Positions 11,073 through 22,028 of a stretch of DNA of 37,878 nucleotides are shown here, in pieces. The notes beneath the pieces are model-generated. The model was given only the letters and a program-made list of their open reading frames with translations, ran no database searches and was not told the DNA's origin. The number at the start of each line of letters is the position of its first letter. Positions within the stretch are counted from its first letter, which is position 1. This stretch comes from Priapulus caudatus (taxonomy: Eukaryota > Priapulida > Priapulimorpha > Priapulimorphida > Priapulidae). The stretch covers positions 17,236 through 55,113 of the forward strand of contig NW_014577972.1 in NCBI RefSeq assembly GCF_000485595.1, in the 5' to 3' direction. The translations under genes were made by a program, and so were the position numbers.

Positions 11073-13500
11073 TGCAGCGCGGTTTGGCGCCCCTGCGCTG
11101 TACACCACCGCGCATGCAGAGTGCGCGACCCACCCACTCGCTGCAGTGGGAGACTAACCACGCGCTGCGGTATTAAGAAAGGAGAACACCTCGTCGCCCC
11201 GCCGAAACCTGACCGAAGCTCACCGGACAGACGCAGGGTCACCGGTGACGGCTCGTGCAGAGAAACAATCGGATTGCACGCACCCGCGCACGCACGCACG
11301 CACGCACAGAATCACGCAGCTCACTCCGCATAGGTGAATGGGGCGATTGTGCTGATACAAAGCTTAGGGGCGGTTATCTTACTTTACAGTTAAAGGGGAT
11401 TTGAGCCACAGTAAGCTAACAAGCGTGGGTGTTCTAAGAAACGTACGCAGATCCGTGCCGATTACTCTAGAGCATCACACACGGTGTGAAAGGGTGGGTG
11501 ACGGCTCCTAACGGGTAGATACCTCATATAGCGGAGTCGTTTCCCACTTAATGTCATTTATGGTTAGGGTTAGGGTTATGTATATCAATCATCAATCATT
11601 AATCATTAATTCAATTAATCATTAATCATTTAATCATTAATCAATTACATGTATATAAAAGTTGGGAACACTCCTAATGGAGCGCTAGCCACACGTGACC
11701 CGTTCGCATACAAGGAAAAACGAAAAGATACAGCACATCTGAACATATCACACAACATAGAATATTTATAAGAAAAAATCATATCGATTCTCGTAGATAT
11801 ATTTTCCCGTAGCGAGACACACACATATATATACGGCTAGTTAGCAGCCGTGCCAATCCATCCATTCCACATACGCGCGGGCGCAGGTTTTCCCAGTAGA
11901 AAGTGGAAGTTAACGTGCACGGTTACGTGTACGAAGAGAAGCAGAGGTCGGGGAAAGTCACCGGCTAGCTAATTTCAACTCTCATCAATCAAGTGAGTGA
12001 GTGGACACAGCCAAGCACAGCACGGCAGCGCAGTCAATTACACACAGCACGGCGGCAAAACAACGTTAGCTCTAACCCGCAACGTCTACGTCGATTTTAC
12101 GTCATGATCGGAATTTCAAACCCCCGCGCCGTCATTCGATACACGAAAAGCAGTCGGCTATTATTCTCCCCCCCCCTCCTCTCTTGCTCGCTTCTCGCTC
12201 TTACGTAAAACCAGGATATCCTGATTAACGTACAGACGGCCAGCCACGAACATAATCATATATCTCCAACGTGCGTTGCATTACAGAGTAATGCGAGTGA
12301 TACCAGAGAGCATAACTACGTTACTAACGGCTCCGAATATATAGCAAAGCCACAGACATGAAGACATAGAATAACATGCCCACACAAGCGGGAGTGAATA
12401 AAAAACAACATAAAATACAAACAAACAACAACATTAAATCAACAACGGAACACAACAACAACAGAATAACAACATTAAATCAAACAACACGACACGGAGG
12501 AGCGAACAAGCATAAGCAACAACAGATTAAGATGTGCAAGCAGACGAAGCACTCGGTGGGAAGCAACAACTAAACAAGCAACAAAACAGAACACAGAAGG
12601 CGAACAAGCAACGAACAACAACAACTCACAAGAGACTGAGAGGACAGACGCCAACACCCAAAGAAAGATGGAAGAATAGAAAACTAAGGATTCCCTTGTT
12701 CTTCGGAGCTCCTCGCATACTACGGTATAGTGATGGATGTTCGTTCGTAGCGATGGGCGGGTATACAATCAAGACCTTTATGACATTAGCGGGGTCACCT
12801 CCATAAAGGACGGGCACCTGTCTATAAAGCAGACACCATCTCAGCAATGCTTTTAGAGGACGTGAGCGCGATGGTGAAAGCCCCACGTGATGAAGAAGCA
12901 GGCCATGGGGAAGGACGACCATTGTCAGCTCCCTTTTTTTTGGGCGAGCGCAGGTGTGGGACCGTATGCACCTATTAATCGTACTAGGTCTACTGGAAAG
13001 AGGCCATCGAAGGAGGTGGAAAGCGACGGCGCAGCGTTAGCGTTGCTATAGAGCGATGTGCCGCCCGCGCTACATGTAGCGGCGAACACGTACTACAGTT
13101 ATATTTACATGCAATGTTTAACTCAGTCACCTAATGCGACTGAGCCAGCACCGTTTCCCCTGAGACGCAACGACCGCACAGACACAAGCTACACACACAG
13201 ATCAAAGAGCACATACGCTAAACAGGCCAGAGCAGGTATAAAATACGCAGCCGCGTAGGTGAAGCTGTGCATTAACTGCTGGCAGCAGAGGAATGGAAGG
13301 AGGCTGAAAGGCCAGCGCGACGAAGTAGGAAGAGCAAAGCACAGAGCGTAATTAGGCACGGTGGGAGATCTCCGATAACAGTACAGTCCAGCGCTGCTAT
13401 GTAATGTTTTGCGCTACGGGACTTACTAAAGGCGCAACTTACGAACAGCGAGTGTTATGTAGATAGAGGTTTGAGATATTAGTGCGACATTCATCACGGG
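11073..13500. repeat. Reverse-complement, noisy copy of 15030-17290 (arm B)
   Basis: Mirrors arm B'. The CGCGACCCACCCACTCGCTG near 11126 pairs with about 17225, the TTAGGGTTAGGG near 11568 with CCCTAACCCTAA near 16795, the CAACAA-rich stretch near 12420-12520 with the TTG-rich stretch near 15830-15990, and TTCATCACGGGTTGG near 13488 with about 15050. Between anchors it is about 8% longer than its partner, and low-complexity runs are less regular. No genes are called. Confidence 0.87.
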
Positions 13501-14897
13501 TTGGCACATTACGTGCTAGCATAAGCACTCTGGCAGCTCACAGGCTGGTGCACTAGTAAACTACAGAGGTTGCGCTAGCACCACACAGCAGTCACAGCGG
13601 CTGGTAATACGTAGTGCTACAGAGGGTTGGTAGCACCACACCTGCATCACGGACTGGTACACTAGTGCTACAGAGGGTTAGTACACCACACTGCATGCCA
13701 GACTGGTATAGGCTAGTACTCACAGTAGGCGTTGGTATACAGCCACACGCATCACAGGTGCTGGTATACTAGTAACTACAGAGGGTTGGTACCACCAGCA
13801 CAGGCATCGACAGCGACTGCGTGGCACTAGTACTACAGAGGGTTTGGGTAGCACCAAAACACAGCATCAATAGGGCATGGTGCACTAGTACTACAGAAGG
13901 TTGGTAGTGGTACAATACAGAGCATCATAGACTGGTATACTAGTACTGTAACATATGATTTACAGATGTTACATAAATTAGTTCGAGTCGCGGAGTAGCG
14001 GCTAGAACTCCGGTTGTGTTTAGTGTAGTCTATGTAGACAGAGCGTCGCGCACTCTTGTGCGGGCTACATTGATGTTATATTGGCAAGACATGGTAAACG
14101 TGTTTTCAGGTCGGGCATTTCACTACGGTCATTGTGAAATGGAGTAGGACGCCGTTGTGGGAGAATGGGTGACATGTGCGCCAAGATGTAGGGCGTTTTT
14201 TTTTTTGGGGTAATATATAGAAGAGATTTAGAGAGACGCGGGTGAAAGACAGGAGATGCGCCATTATCTCTGTTGCAAGATGTAACTATACACTGTGTGG
14301 CAGATCATTAAAGTTAATTCAGCTTTAAATTTAATACACAAGTTTGGGTTCCTTCTTATTTGACAACATCGAAACTTTAATTCAAGCGTTACAAGTACTA
14401 CAGCAGGGCTTTGTAAGCACTATACTGGCATCATAGCAGATTGATACATTAGTAACTACAGAGGGTTGGCTCACACCACACGACGCAATCACAGGCGGTA
14501 TTACCTATCACTACAAGACGTTTGGCGTACACCACACAGCATCACAGACCTGGTACACTAGCTACTACAGAGGTTGCGCACTAGTTACTGGCATCACAGA
14601 CTGGTACAACTAGTACTACAGAGGGCTTGGCCACACTAGTCACTGCATCACAGGACGGTAGCACTAAGTACTACAGAGGGTTTGGCACACTAGTAACTAC
14701 ATCACAGGCTGGTATACTAGAGTATAGTACTACAGAGCGGTTGGTAACACACAACACTGCCATACACAGACCTGGTACACCACTAGTGCTACGAGGGTTG
14801 GCACATCTAGTACTGACATACAGCACATGGTACACTAGTACTACGAGGGTTGGCACACCGTAACGTACTCGCATCACAGACTGGTTTACACTAGTAC
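13501..14897. repeat. TR - unique core - TR block, copy 2 (direct to 3739-5370)
   Basis: Tandem repeat CTACAGAGGGTTGGTACACC at 13540-13960 and 14400-14897 flanks a core at about 13960-14395 that matches 4060-4485 in direct orientation, including the tract GGTCGGGCATTTCACTACGG and GGGTAATATATAG. The two cores differ by numerous single-base indels in both directions, as expected for two independent error-rich readings of one locus. Confidence 0.88.
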
Positions 14898-14910
14898 TTC
14901 TGTAGTGATA
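14885..14910. other. Fold-back junction 2
   Basis: The tandem repeat switches here from the CTACAGAGGGTT orientation back to ACCAACCCTCTGT (14899-15027), after which clean arm B' follows. This is the turning point of the second large inverted repeat. Confidence 0.83.
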
Positions 14911-15029
14911 GTATCCCAGCCTGTGATGCTGTGTGGTGTACCAACCCTCTAGTACTAGTGTACCAGCCTGTGATGCTGTGTGGTGTACCAACCCTCTGTA
15001 GTTACTAGTGCACCAGCCTGTGATGCAGA

Positions 15030-15825
15030 GTGCTTATGTAGCACTAATGTGCCACCCGTGATGATGTTGCACTAATATCTCAACCTCTTCTACATAACAC
15101 TCGTGTCGTAAGTTGGCTTAGTAACGTCCGTAGCGCAAACATTACAAGCAGCGCGGATGTACTGTATCGAGGTCTCCCACCGTGCTAATTACGCTTGTCT
15201 TTGCTCTTCCTCTTCGTGCTGGCCTTTCAGCCTCCTTCCTTCCTCTGCTGCAGCAGTTAATGCTCCAGCTTCACCTACGCGGCTGCGTATTTTTATACCT
15301 GTCTGGCTGTTAGCGTATGTGTCTGTCTGTGTGTGTAGCTGTGTCTGTGCGTGCGTGCGTGCGTCTCCAGGGGAAACGGTGCTGGCAGCGCATTAGGTGA
15401 CTGATTAACATTGCATGTAATATAACCTGTATCGTGTTCGCACGCTAATGGTAGCGCGGGACGGGCACATCCTCTACAGCAACGCTAACGCTCGCTCGCT
15501 TCCTCCTTCGATGGCCTTTCAGTAGACCTAGTAGCGATTAATAGGTGCATACGGTCACACCTGCGTCGCCCAAGGGGAGCTGCAATGGTCGTCCTTCCAT
15601 GCTCTTCGTTCTATAGTGGTGGTTTCACTAAGTAACTGTCTCTAAAAGCATTGCTGATGGTGTCTGTTATAGACAGGTGTCCGTTTTATGGAGGTGACCG
15701 CTAATGTATAAAGGTTTGATTGTATACGCCGTAGAACGAACATATCTATACCTAGTATCGGGAGTGAAGAAAAGGGAATTTGTTTTTTATTCTTTCCATT
15801 TTCTTTGTTTGGTTGTTTCATGTCT

Positions 15826-15868
<43 letters not shown>

Positions 15869-17300
15869 GTTCGTTGTTGATTTAATGTTGTTGTTTGTTG
15901 TTGTTGTGTTCGTTGTTGATTTAATGTTGTTATTTGTTGTTGTTGTGTTCGTTGTTGATTTAATGTTGTTGTTTGTTGTATTATGTTGTTTTTATTCACT
16001 CCCGCTTGTGTGGGCATGTTATTCTATGTCTTCAATGTCTGTGCTTTGCTATATTCGGAGCCGTAGTACACGTAGTTATGCTCGTCTGGTATTACTCGCA
16101 TTACTCTGTATGCACGCACGTTGGAGATATATGATATGTTCGTGGCTGGCGTCTGTACGTAATAGGAGATCTTGGTTTTACGTAAGAGCGAGAGCGAGCA
16201 AGAGAGAGGGGGGGGGGGAGATAAAGCCGAGCTTTTCGTGTACGATGACGGCGCGGGGGTTTGTAATCCGATCATGACGTATCGACTAGACTTGCGGGTT
16301 AGAGCTAACGTTGTTTTGCCGCCGTGCTGTTGTAATGACTGCGCGCGGTGCTGCTGGTGTGTCACTCACTCACTGATGAATGAGAGTTGAAATCAGCACC
16401 GTGACTTCCCGACCTCTGCTTCCTTCGTAAACGTAACCGTGCACGTAACTCCACTTTCTAATGGGAAAACCTGTGCCCGCGCGCTATGTGGATGGATGGA
16501 TGCACGGCTGCTACCTAGCCGTATATATATGTGTGTGTCTCGCTACGGAAAAATATCTACGCAATCGATATGATTTTTCTATAAATATCTATGTTGTGTG
16601 GATATGTTCATGATGTTGCTGTATGCTTTCGTTCCTGTATGCGAACGGTCACGGGGCTAGCGCTCCATTAGGAGTGTTCCCAACTTTTATATCATTAATG
16701 ATTAATGATTAATGATTAATGATTAATGATTAATGATTAATGATTAATGATTAATGATTAATGATTAATGATTAATGATTAATGATTGATAATCCTAACC
16801 CTAACCCTAACCTAACCTATAACATAACCCTAACCATTAATGACATTAAAGTTGGGAACACTCCTAATGGAGTATCACCCGTTCACAGAGGCTCGTCACC
16901 ACCTTTCACCCGTGTGTTGATCTCTAGAGTTAATCCGGACGCATCTGCGTACGTTTACACCCACGTGTGTTACTTACTGTGCTCATCTTACTTGTAAAGT
17001 AAGATAAGCTCCTTACTAGCTTTGTATCAGCACAATCGCCCATTCACCTATGCGGAGTGAGCTTGCGTGATTCTGTGCGTGCGTGCGTGTGTGCGTGCAA
17101 CCGATTGTTTCTGCACGAGCCGTCACCGTGGAAACCCTGCGTCTGTCCGTGAGCTTCGGTCAGGTTTCCGGGGCGACGAGGTGTTCTCCTTTGCTTAATA
17201 CGCGCGCGTGGTTAGTCTCCACTCAGCGAGTGGGGGGTCGCGCACTCTGCCGCGGTGGGTGTACAGCCAGGGGGCGCCACCGCTGCAGCCGCCGCCATAC
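15030..17300. other. Clean arm B' (intronic, no gene seen)
   Basis: Clean partner of 11073-13500. It contains a TTG microsatellite (15826-15866) with further TTG-rich repeats to about 15990, and the inverted-repeat element at 16663-16872. The translated TTG tract gives a Val/Cys/Leu-rich frame that is low complexity and not a gene. In the gene model it lies inside a CELF intron. Confidence 0.6.
16663..16872. mobile_element. 210-bp terminal-inverted-repeat mini-element with telomere-like core
   Basis: Perfect 25-bp inverted repeats at 16663-16687 (starting CTCCATTAGGAGTG) and 16848-16872 (ending CACTCCTAATGGAG). Between them are about 14 copies of the 7-mer ATTAATG (16690-16786), then CCCTAA repeats (16793-16833). 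It has the shape of a non-autonomous TIR element, but I see no clear target-site duplication. The alternative is an interstitial telomeric remnant flanked by chance palindromes; the perfect 25-bp arms argue against that. A degraded mirror copy spans about 11490-11690. Confidence 0.6.
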
Positions 17301-17366
17301 CGGTTCCTTCTCGCTGGTGTTGTGTCAACGAAACTTGTTTGCCGTGCGCGAGAAATATGCGGTGTT

Positions 17367-17545
17367 TGGAGGGAGAGAGAGAGAGAGAGAGCAAGAACTA
17401 TAGACTGAGAAAGAGTGAGAGAGGGAAAGAACTATAGACTGAGAAAGAGTGAGAGAGGGAAAGAGAGAGAGAGAAGGAGAGAGAGGTGAGAGTGAGAAGG
17501 AAAGAGAGGGGGAGAGAGCGAGAGTGAATGAGAAAGGAGACGCAG
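17367..17545. repeat. GA-rich microsatellite with 35-bp duplication
   Basis: A purine-rich (GA)n tract that includes two tandem copies of a segment starting GAACTATAGACTGAGAAAGA (about 17394 and 17429). Non-coding, in a CELF intron. Confidence 0.85.
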
Positions 17546-18889
17546 AAGGAGTGAGTTGGCCGTATCTCGAGTGACCGTACAGGGGTGGGCGCGGAGATTG
17601 ATTCTCGGAGGTGGACCGATAGTTCTCTCGTGTATCATGCATGCGAATCGAAGCCGGCGTTTTGACGTGAATGTGTGAGTGCCTGACTGAGTGTACTTGT
17701 ACCCACCAGATGGAGGCACCAGTTTAGCCAGTGCAGGGCCCGACTGGAGGGACGGCTACACCACTGCAGGTATATCTGTTCGCTTTGGATAGCTCAGCCG
17801 CTCATGCCGCTGCCGTAGTTTCAACTCTCACACCATCTAGAATCGCCTAACAATGCATAGCTGCCCGGCCCGCCACGCCGACACGAGTACATGTGTGCCG
17901 ACAATGCATGCAAACGTACGAGCTTAGCTTTCTAGAAAGATGTGTTGATGCTGATCATGACAGTGACGGCGATGGCGATGGTGACGATGACGATGTAGAT
18001 GATGATGGTGAAGACAAAGCCGACAATGATATTAACGACGTTATTGATAAAAATGATAATTAAAGTGACGACGGTGACAGTAACGACGACGATACGACTA
18101 AATTCACGTGCGTGCGTGCGTGCTTGCGTGCTTGCGTGCGTGCGTGCGTGCTTGCGTGTGCTTGCGTGTGCGTGCGTGTGCATATGTGTTCCTCTTGCGG
18201 TGTGGTAGGTGTAGCGTAGTATTGCTACTAGCACTTCCATATGATTTCGTTAAGTAACCATGTAACCGTTGGCGAACTGTGCAGACGTTAAGTTGGCGGC
18301 ATTTCTGCACGGTTCCTCTCTCAGCTGCACTCAGTAGCGGCACATCTCACTCTCAGTAGAGGTGCTTCTTACTTACGTGGTTTTGGAAGTTTTGTTGCCT
18401 GCTTTGTTTTGTTTACGTTACGTTTTGACTTTTTTTCTAGGAACTAGAACAGTGCTACTAGTAATATTCTTCTTTTTTAGCATTTTTTTCGCCTGTCTAC
18501 GAGATGGCATGGATGATATCTTGATGGATATACATGTCGAATAACAATCTACGTCTACAATCGAATAGTGCTATGCATTTGGTGTCTTGTTCCTCCCTGA
18601 CCGTGTAGCTTATATGCGTCTGAATACATGTGCGTGCGTGTGCGTGCGTGAGCTTACGTTCGTGCTTGTATGTGTTCCTCTAATGTAAATGTGTGTGGTC
18701 TTTCTTGCAGCTGTAGAAATTTACACTTCGCATTACATATCGCTAATGGCATTTCCACATTCCTGCTTATAGCTGTAGTGCTGTAGCTTTTTGGGAGGCG
18801 GGGTGTTTACATTCCTCGATGGTTACAGACGTCTGCCACGTATCTATCCTGTGGCAGGTTCCCACAGTTTGGAACATTCTGGAAGAATT
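17546..18889. other. CELF intron sequence
   Basis: No supported exon. It holds a GTGC/GCTT microsatellite (about 18108-18182). A possible exon ending at CACTGCAG before 17770 was considered and not called. Confidence 0.5.
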
Positions 18890-19205
18890 AATCCATTCCG
18901 TTAAATTATCTTCCGTATAATATCCTTGGATCATTCTGAAAGAAATACTCCTTTCCAGTACATTTTCCGTGTAAATATCCTTGGTGAAGTGTGTGAAAAT
19001 GTTGTGTCATTTTCTGAGTAATATCCATAGAACATTCTGAAAGAAAGAATCCTTTCCAATTTAATTTTCCGTGTAAATGGCCTTGTAGCATTCCAGAAAA
19101 AGATCATCCCTTCCATTTTATTCTCTGTGTAATAGCTCTTGGTAATATCCATAGAACTTATGCAAAGGCCATCTTTTCCATTTCCCTTTTCTGTGTAATA
19201 GTTGA
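18890..19205. repeat. Degenerate tandem repeat of about 60 bp
   Basis: Recurring modules CATTCTGAAAGAAA..TCCTTTCCA and TTTTCCGTGTAAATATCCTT at about 18931, 19033 and 19090-19140, with strong divergence. About five module pairs. Open frames on the - strand here follow the repeat. Intronic. Confidence 0.7.
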
Positions 19206-19381
19206 CTATTTGCACAGTCAGCAATGCTAGCTGATGTAGGTTAGTTAGGAGGGACAATATCGTTAATGGCGTCGCTGCATGCGCGTTTCTTAGCGGATAT
19301 AACACGAGTAGACGACAGTGGGCAGTGATTGCTTGGTTTTAAGCGAGAGCACTAAGTCGCTTTTGTTTCTGTTGCATGCAG

Positions 19382-19411
19382 TGCCATTCCTGAAGGCTCA
19401 CTCGATACCCG
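19382..19411 (+). CDS. CELF: Candidate CELF microexon (30 nt, phase 1-1)
   Basis: Thirty bases between a strong acceptor (CTTTTGTTTCTGTTGCATGCAG) and a consensus donor (CCG followed by GTAAGC). In the frame set by the exon ending at 2319 it adds the peptide LPFLKAHSIP and hands over in phase 1, exactly what the exon at 20131 needs. A TGCATG hexamer (19373-19378), the Rbfox recognition element, overlaps the acceptor, which would suit regulated inclusion. Evidence is splice-site quality, length and phase only; I know of no matching CELF peptide. The alternative is a decoy splice pair in an intron. Confidence 0.45.
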
Positions 19412-20130
19412 GTAAGCCTACATATACGCGCTAGCAGTCGCCTGTTGTCGTAGTCGTGTCGTCGTGCTGGCGTTCTGTGGCGTACTTGCGCTTGTTTTAG
19501 TCTTTGTTAGTGGGTTCTGTCACTGCTGTCTACTTTGTGAAGATTTTACCGAGTTGTACGCAAAATACCCATCCTATGTGGCTATATAAATTGCACATGT
19601 ATGTATGTTTACTGGATAGTTGGTTCAGTTAATGCCTGGTAGCTTCTAACAGATTCCAAGTATCATATATATATATATATGTATCAACCGTCAACGTGGA
19701 CCTTGCAAATTTCTGTTAATGCTTCTTGCATTGTTCTATGATACCGTGTATACGTGATTGTACTAGTAATTCGCCAATTTATTACATTAATTATTGGCTG
19801 TAAAACTAACCATATATGTATATATATCTGATATATATACACTGTGCTGTCTTGTTTACTGGTGATGGATGTCTAAACTAAATCCATGTTTGCATGCATA
19901 CAGTATATTCTGTCTTCTATATGTAAATATATATATATATATATCCTATCAACTATCTACTACGAACTATTACCCCAGTTTCACGGTTCTTATAATCGTT
20001 AAACGAACCTCATTGCATCCGAAGCCGCTGCATGGAATCCCCCGCCACCGCTGCACGTGCCGTAGGTGGCGCCGCCGAGTCTAACGATGGGTCGCGGGTT
20101 AATTTTTGTTTCTTCTATCGTCGACTGCAG

Positions 20131-20250
20131 GCAGCCTCGGCTGCGCGACGACCTGCCCCAGCACGATGTCCGGCACGGCCGCGCTCACAGGGTCCGGCTT
20201 GTTCACGATGAGCGGACTGCCCGTCGGAACAATGAACGGCAGTGCACTAG
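20131..20250 (+). CDS. CELF: CELF linker exon (120 nt, phase 1-1)
   Basis: Coding exon of the CELF RRM2-RRM3 linker. The acceptor ends CTGCAG at 20130 and the donor is GTGAGA at 20251. It encodes 39 full codons rich in Gly/Ser/Thr/Met (SLGCATTCPSTMSGTAALTG, then SGLFTMSGLPVGTMNGSAL) and ends with a G that joins GT of the next exon to make Gly, giving ..SALG/TTNGSGMDAL, which parallels the GLSNGTGSTMEAL of vertebrate CELF1. A downstream alternative acceptor (GCCCCAG before 20162) exists but breaks the phase pattern, so I prefer 20131. Linker sequence is poorly conserved, so the assignment rests on phase and position. Confidence 0.72.
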
Positions 20251-21224
20251 GTGAGAGCTTGCACGTGCACACCAGGTGGCAGCACGTGAGGGACGCGTGG
20301 CTGCGGGGATGTCGGATGCGCTTGAACGTTTACTACGTTGTGGAAGTGCAAGGGGTGCTTTTATGAGATGCATGTATAAGTATGTGTTACATAAATACAT
20401 GTATACATGCATACAAAACATACATATATACATGCATACAAAACATACATGTTTAAATGTATACGACATATATATTTTTACACATACAAAACATACATGT
20501 ATATATGTATACATAACATACATGTATATCAAACATAAATGTATAAATTTATTTGTACGTTGTCACATGTATTTATGTATACATGCATATGAAACATACA
20601 TGTATACATGTACACAAAACATACAGGTATATATTATGTATATGTAACATACATGTATACATGTATACGAAGCATACATGTATACATGTATACAAAACAT
20701 ACGTGTATACATGTATACGAAACATACATGTATACATGTGTATGAAACATATGTATACATGTATATGAAATGTACACGTACACACGTATACAAAACATAC
20801 ATGTACACATGTGTCTGAAACATGTATATAAATGTGTATAAAACCTATATGTATACATATGTCTGAAACATACATGTGTACATGTATATAAAGTGCAATA
20901 TACATAGACAAGTATTTCGCTTAGTATAACTGCATGCAGAGAAAGACGTTCAGAGAGAATATTGAAGCCACTGTCTTATTGCTATATCCGGACTGTGATG
21001 TGAAAACCCTTAAAGAAATAATCAAGCTCATACTGTAGCAAGTAACTGGCAATTGATTCTGGTCTGAATAACCACCTGAAATCCTGAAACCTGAATAACA
21101 GAGTAATGCAGCTGATCGGATGATAACCGAAATGAAGTATTGCTTTCCTCGTCACAGGTAAATCTAGCATCGAGCGTGCGTCGCTATTCGCTGAGCTGCG
21201 TTTCAGGGTCTCTTGTGTTGACAG
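20251..21224. other. CELF intron with 25-bp palindromic minisatellite
   Basis: A GT..AG intron joining the two exons in phase 1. Most of it (about 20370-20890) is a tandem array of a 25-bp unit around ACATACATGTATACATGTAT with ACGAA-type ends; clean copies start at 20651 and 20676. The core ACATGTATACATGT is self-complementary, so each unit can form a hairpin. All apparent open frames here are repeat translation. Confidence 0.85.
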
Positions 21225-21362
21225 GTACTACTAACGGCTCAGGTATGGATGCGCTCAGCCAGGCATACTCAGGGATGCAGCAATATGCAGCAGGCTTTCC
21301 AACTTTCACCCAGCCCAACGTGCAGCAGCAGATCCAGAGCGCGTCAGGCAAGCAGAGTGAAG
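21225..21362 (+). CDS. CELF: CELF exon just upstream of RRM3 (138 nt, phase 1-1)
   Basis: The acceptor is TTGACAG before 21225 and the donor is GTATTT at 21363. It encodes TTNGSGMDALSQAYSGMQQY followed by a Gln/Pro/Thr-rich stretch ending SGKQSE. This is the conserved pre-RRM3 segment of CELF1/2 proteins (M-[DE]-A-L-[TS]-Q-A-Y-S-G-[IM]-Q-Q-Y-A). The last base, G, combines with GT of the next exon to give the Gly of GPEGANLF. Both splice phases match the neighbours, so the call is firm. Confidence 0.93.
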
Positions 21363-22028
21363 GTATTTCTCTGTCTCTCTCTCTCCCACTCTCTCTTCTT
21401 TTGGTCTTTTGGTGGTTCTCACTCTCCCTCTCCCTCTCCCCCTCCCTCTCTCTCTCCCCCCCCCAACATCTTTCTTGCCAGCTCTCTCCCTGCCTTGGTC
21501 TGTCTCTCGTTCTCTTACTTTTTCTCGCTCTCTCTCTCTCTCTCTCTCTCCTCTTCTCTCTCTCTCTCGTCTCTCATCTCTCCTCCTCGTCTCTCCTCTC
21601 TCTTCTCTCTCTCGTCTCTCCTTCTTCTCTCTCTCTCTCTCTCTCTCTCTCCATCTTTTCTCTCTCTGTCTCTCTCTCTCCCACTCTCTCTTCTTTTGGT
21701 CTCTCTCTCCCTCTCACTCTCCCTCTCCTCCTCCCTCTCTCTCTCTCTTTCTCTTTCCCTATCTGGGTCCCTTTCTCTCTCGCTGTCTTTCTGTCTTGCT
21801 CTCCCTTTTCTTTATTGTTCTCTATTTCTCTTCCACCCTCCATCTTTTCTCTCTCTGTCTCTCTCTCTCTCTCTCTCACTTTAACTTGAACGCCGTACAG
21901 CGCGGCTGTGTATCTTTTGAACATTATTATTTTATGCACATGGAAGGAGCCGGCCTATTCGTCTACTGCCTCCCACCTACCACCTCTTCTCCTTTTTTAT
22001 TCGGCCTTCATTTGTGTCTTTAACACAG
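21363..22028. other. CELF intron with 500-bp pyrimidine (CT) tract
   Basis: A GT..AG intron. From about 21365 to 21890 it is almost pure CT microsatellite with TCTCTCTC runs and interspersed CCCTC, C-runs and TTTT. The long Ser/Leu-rich open frames in this stretch are microsatellite translation. CUCUCU is the classic PTB-binding motif, so the tract could influence splicing of the flanking exons; that is inference. Confidence 0.85.

Noticed and set aside
11560-11580. TTAGGG repeats as a chromosome end
   Set aside because: Only a few units, inside a contig with sequence on both sides and mirrored at 16793-16833; interstitial, not terminal.
15780-16277. Val-rich frame resembling a membrane protein
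   Set aside because: It is a TTG microsatellite read in frame; the mirror copy at 12376-12573 does not preserve it.
17730-17765. Possible 33-nt CELF exon ending CACTGCAG before GTATAT
   Set aside because: It would keep phase, but the upstream AG has no pyrimidine tract and the peptide resembles no CELF sequence.
18712-18760. Strong-looking acceptor TCTTTCTTGCAG at about 18712
   Set aside because: No suitable donor follows within an open frame of the required phase; the first codons include a stop.
21140-22023. Ser/Leu-rich frames of 204-249 codons
   Set aside because: They run through the CELF exon into the CT microsatellite intron; only 21225-21362 is supported as coding.
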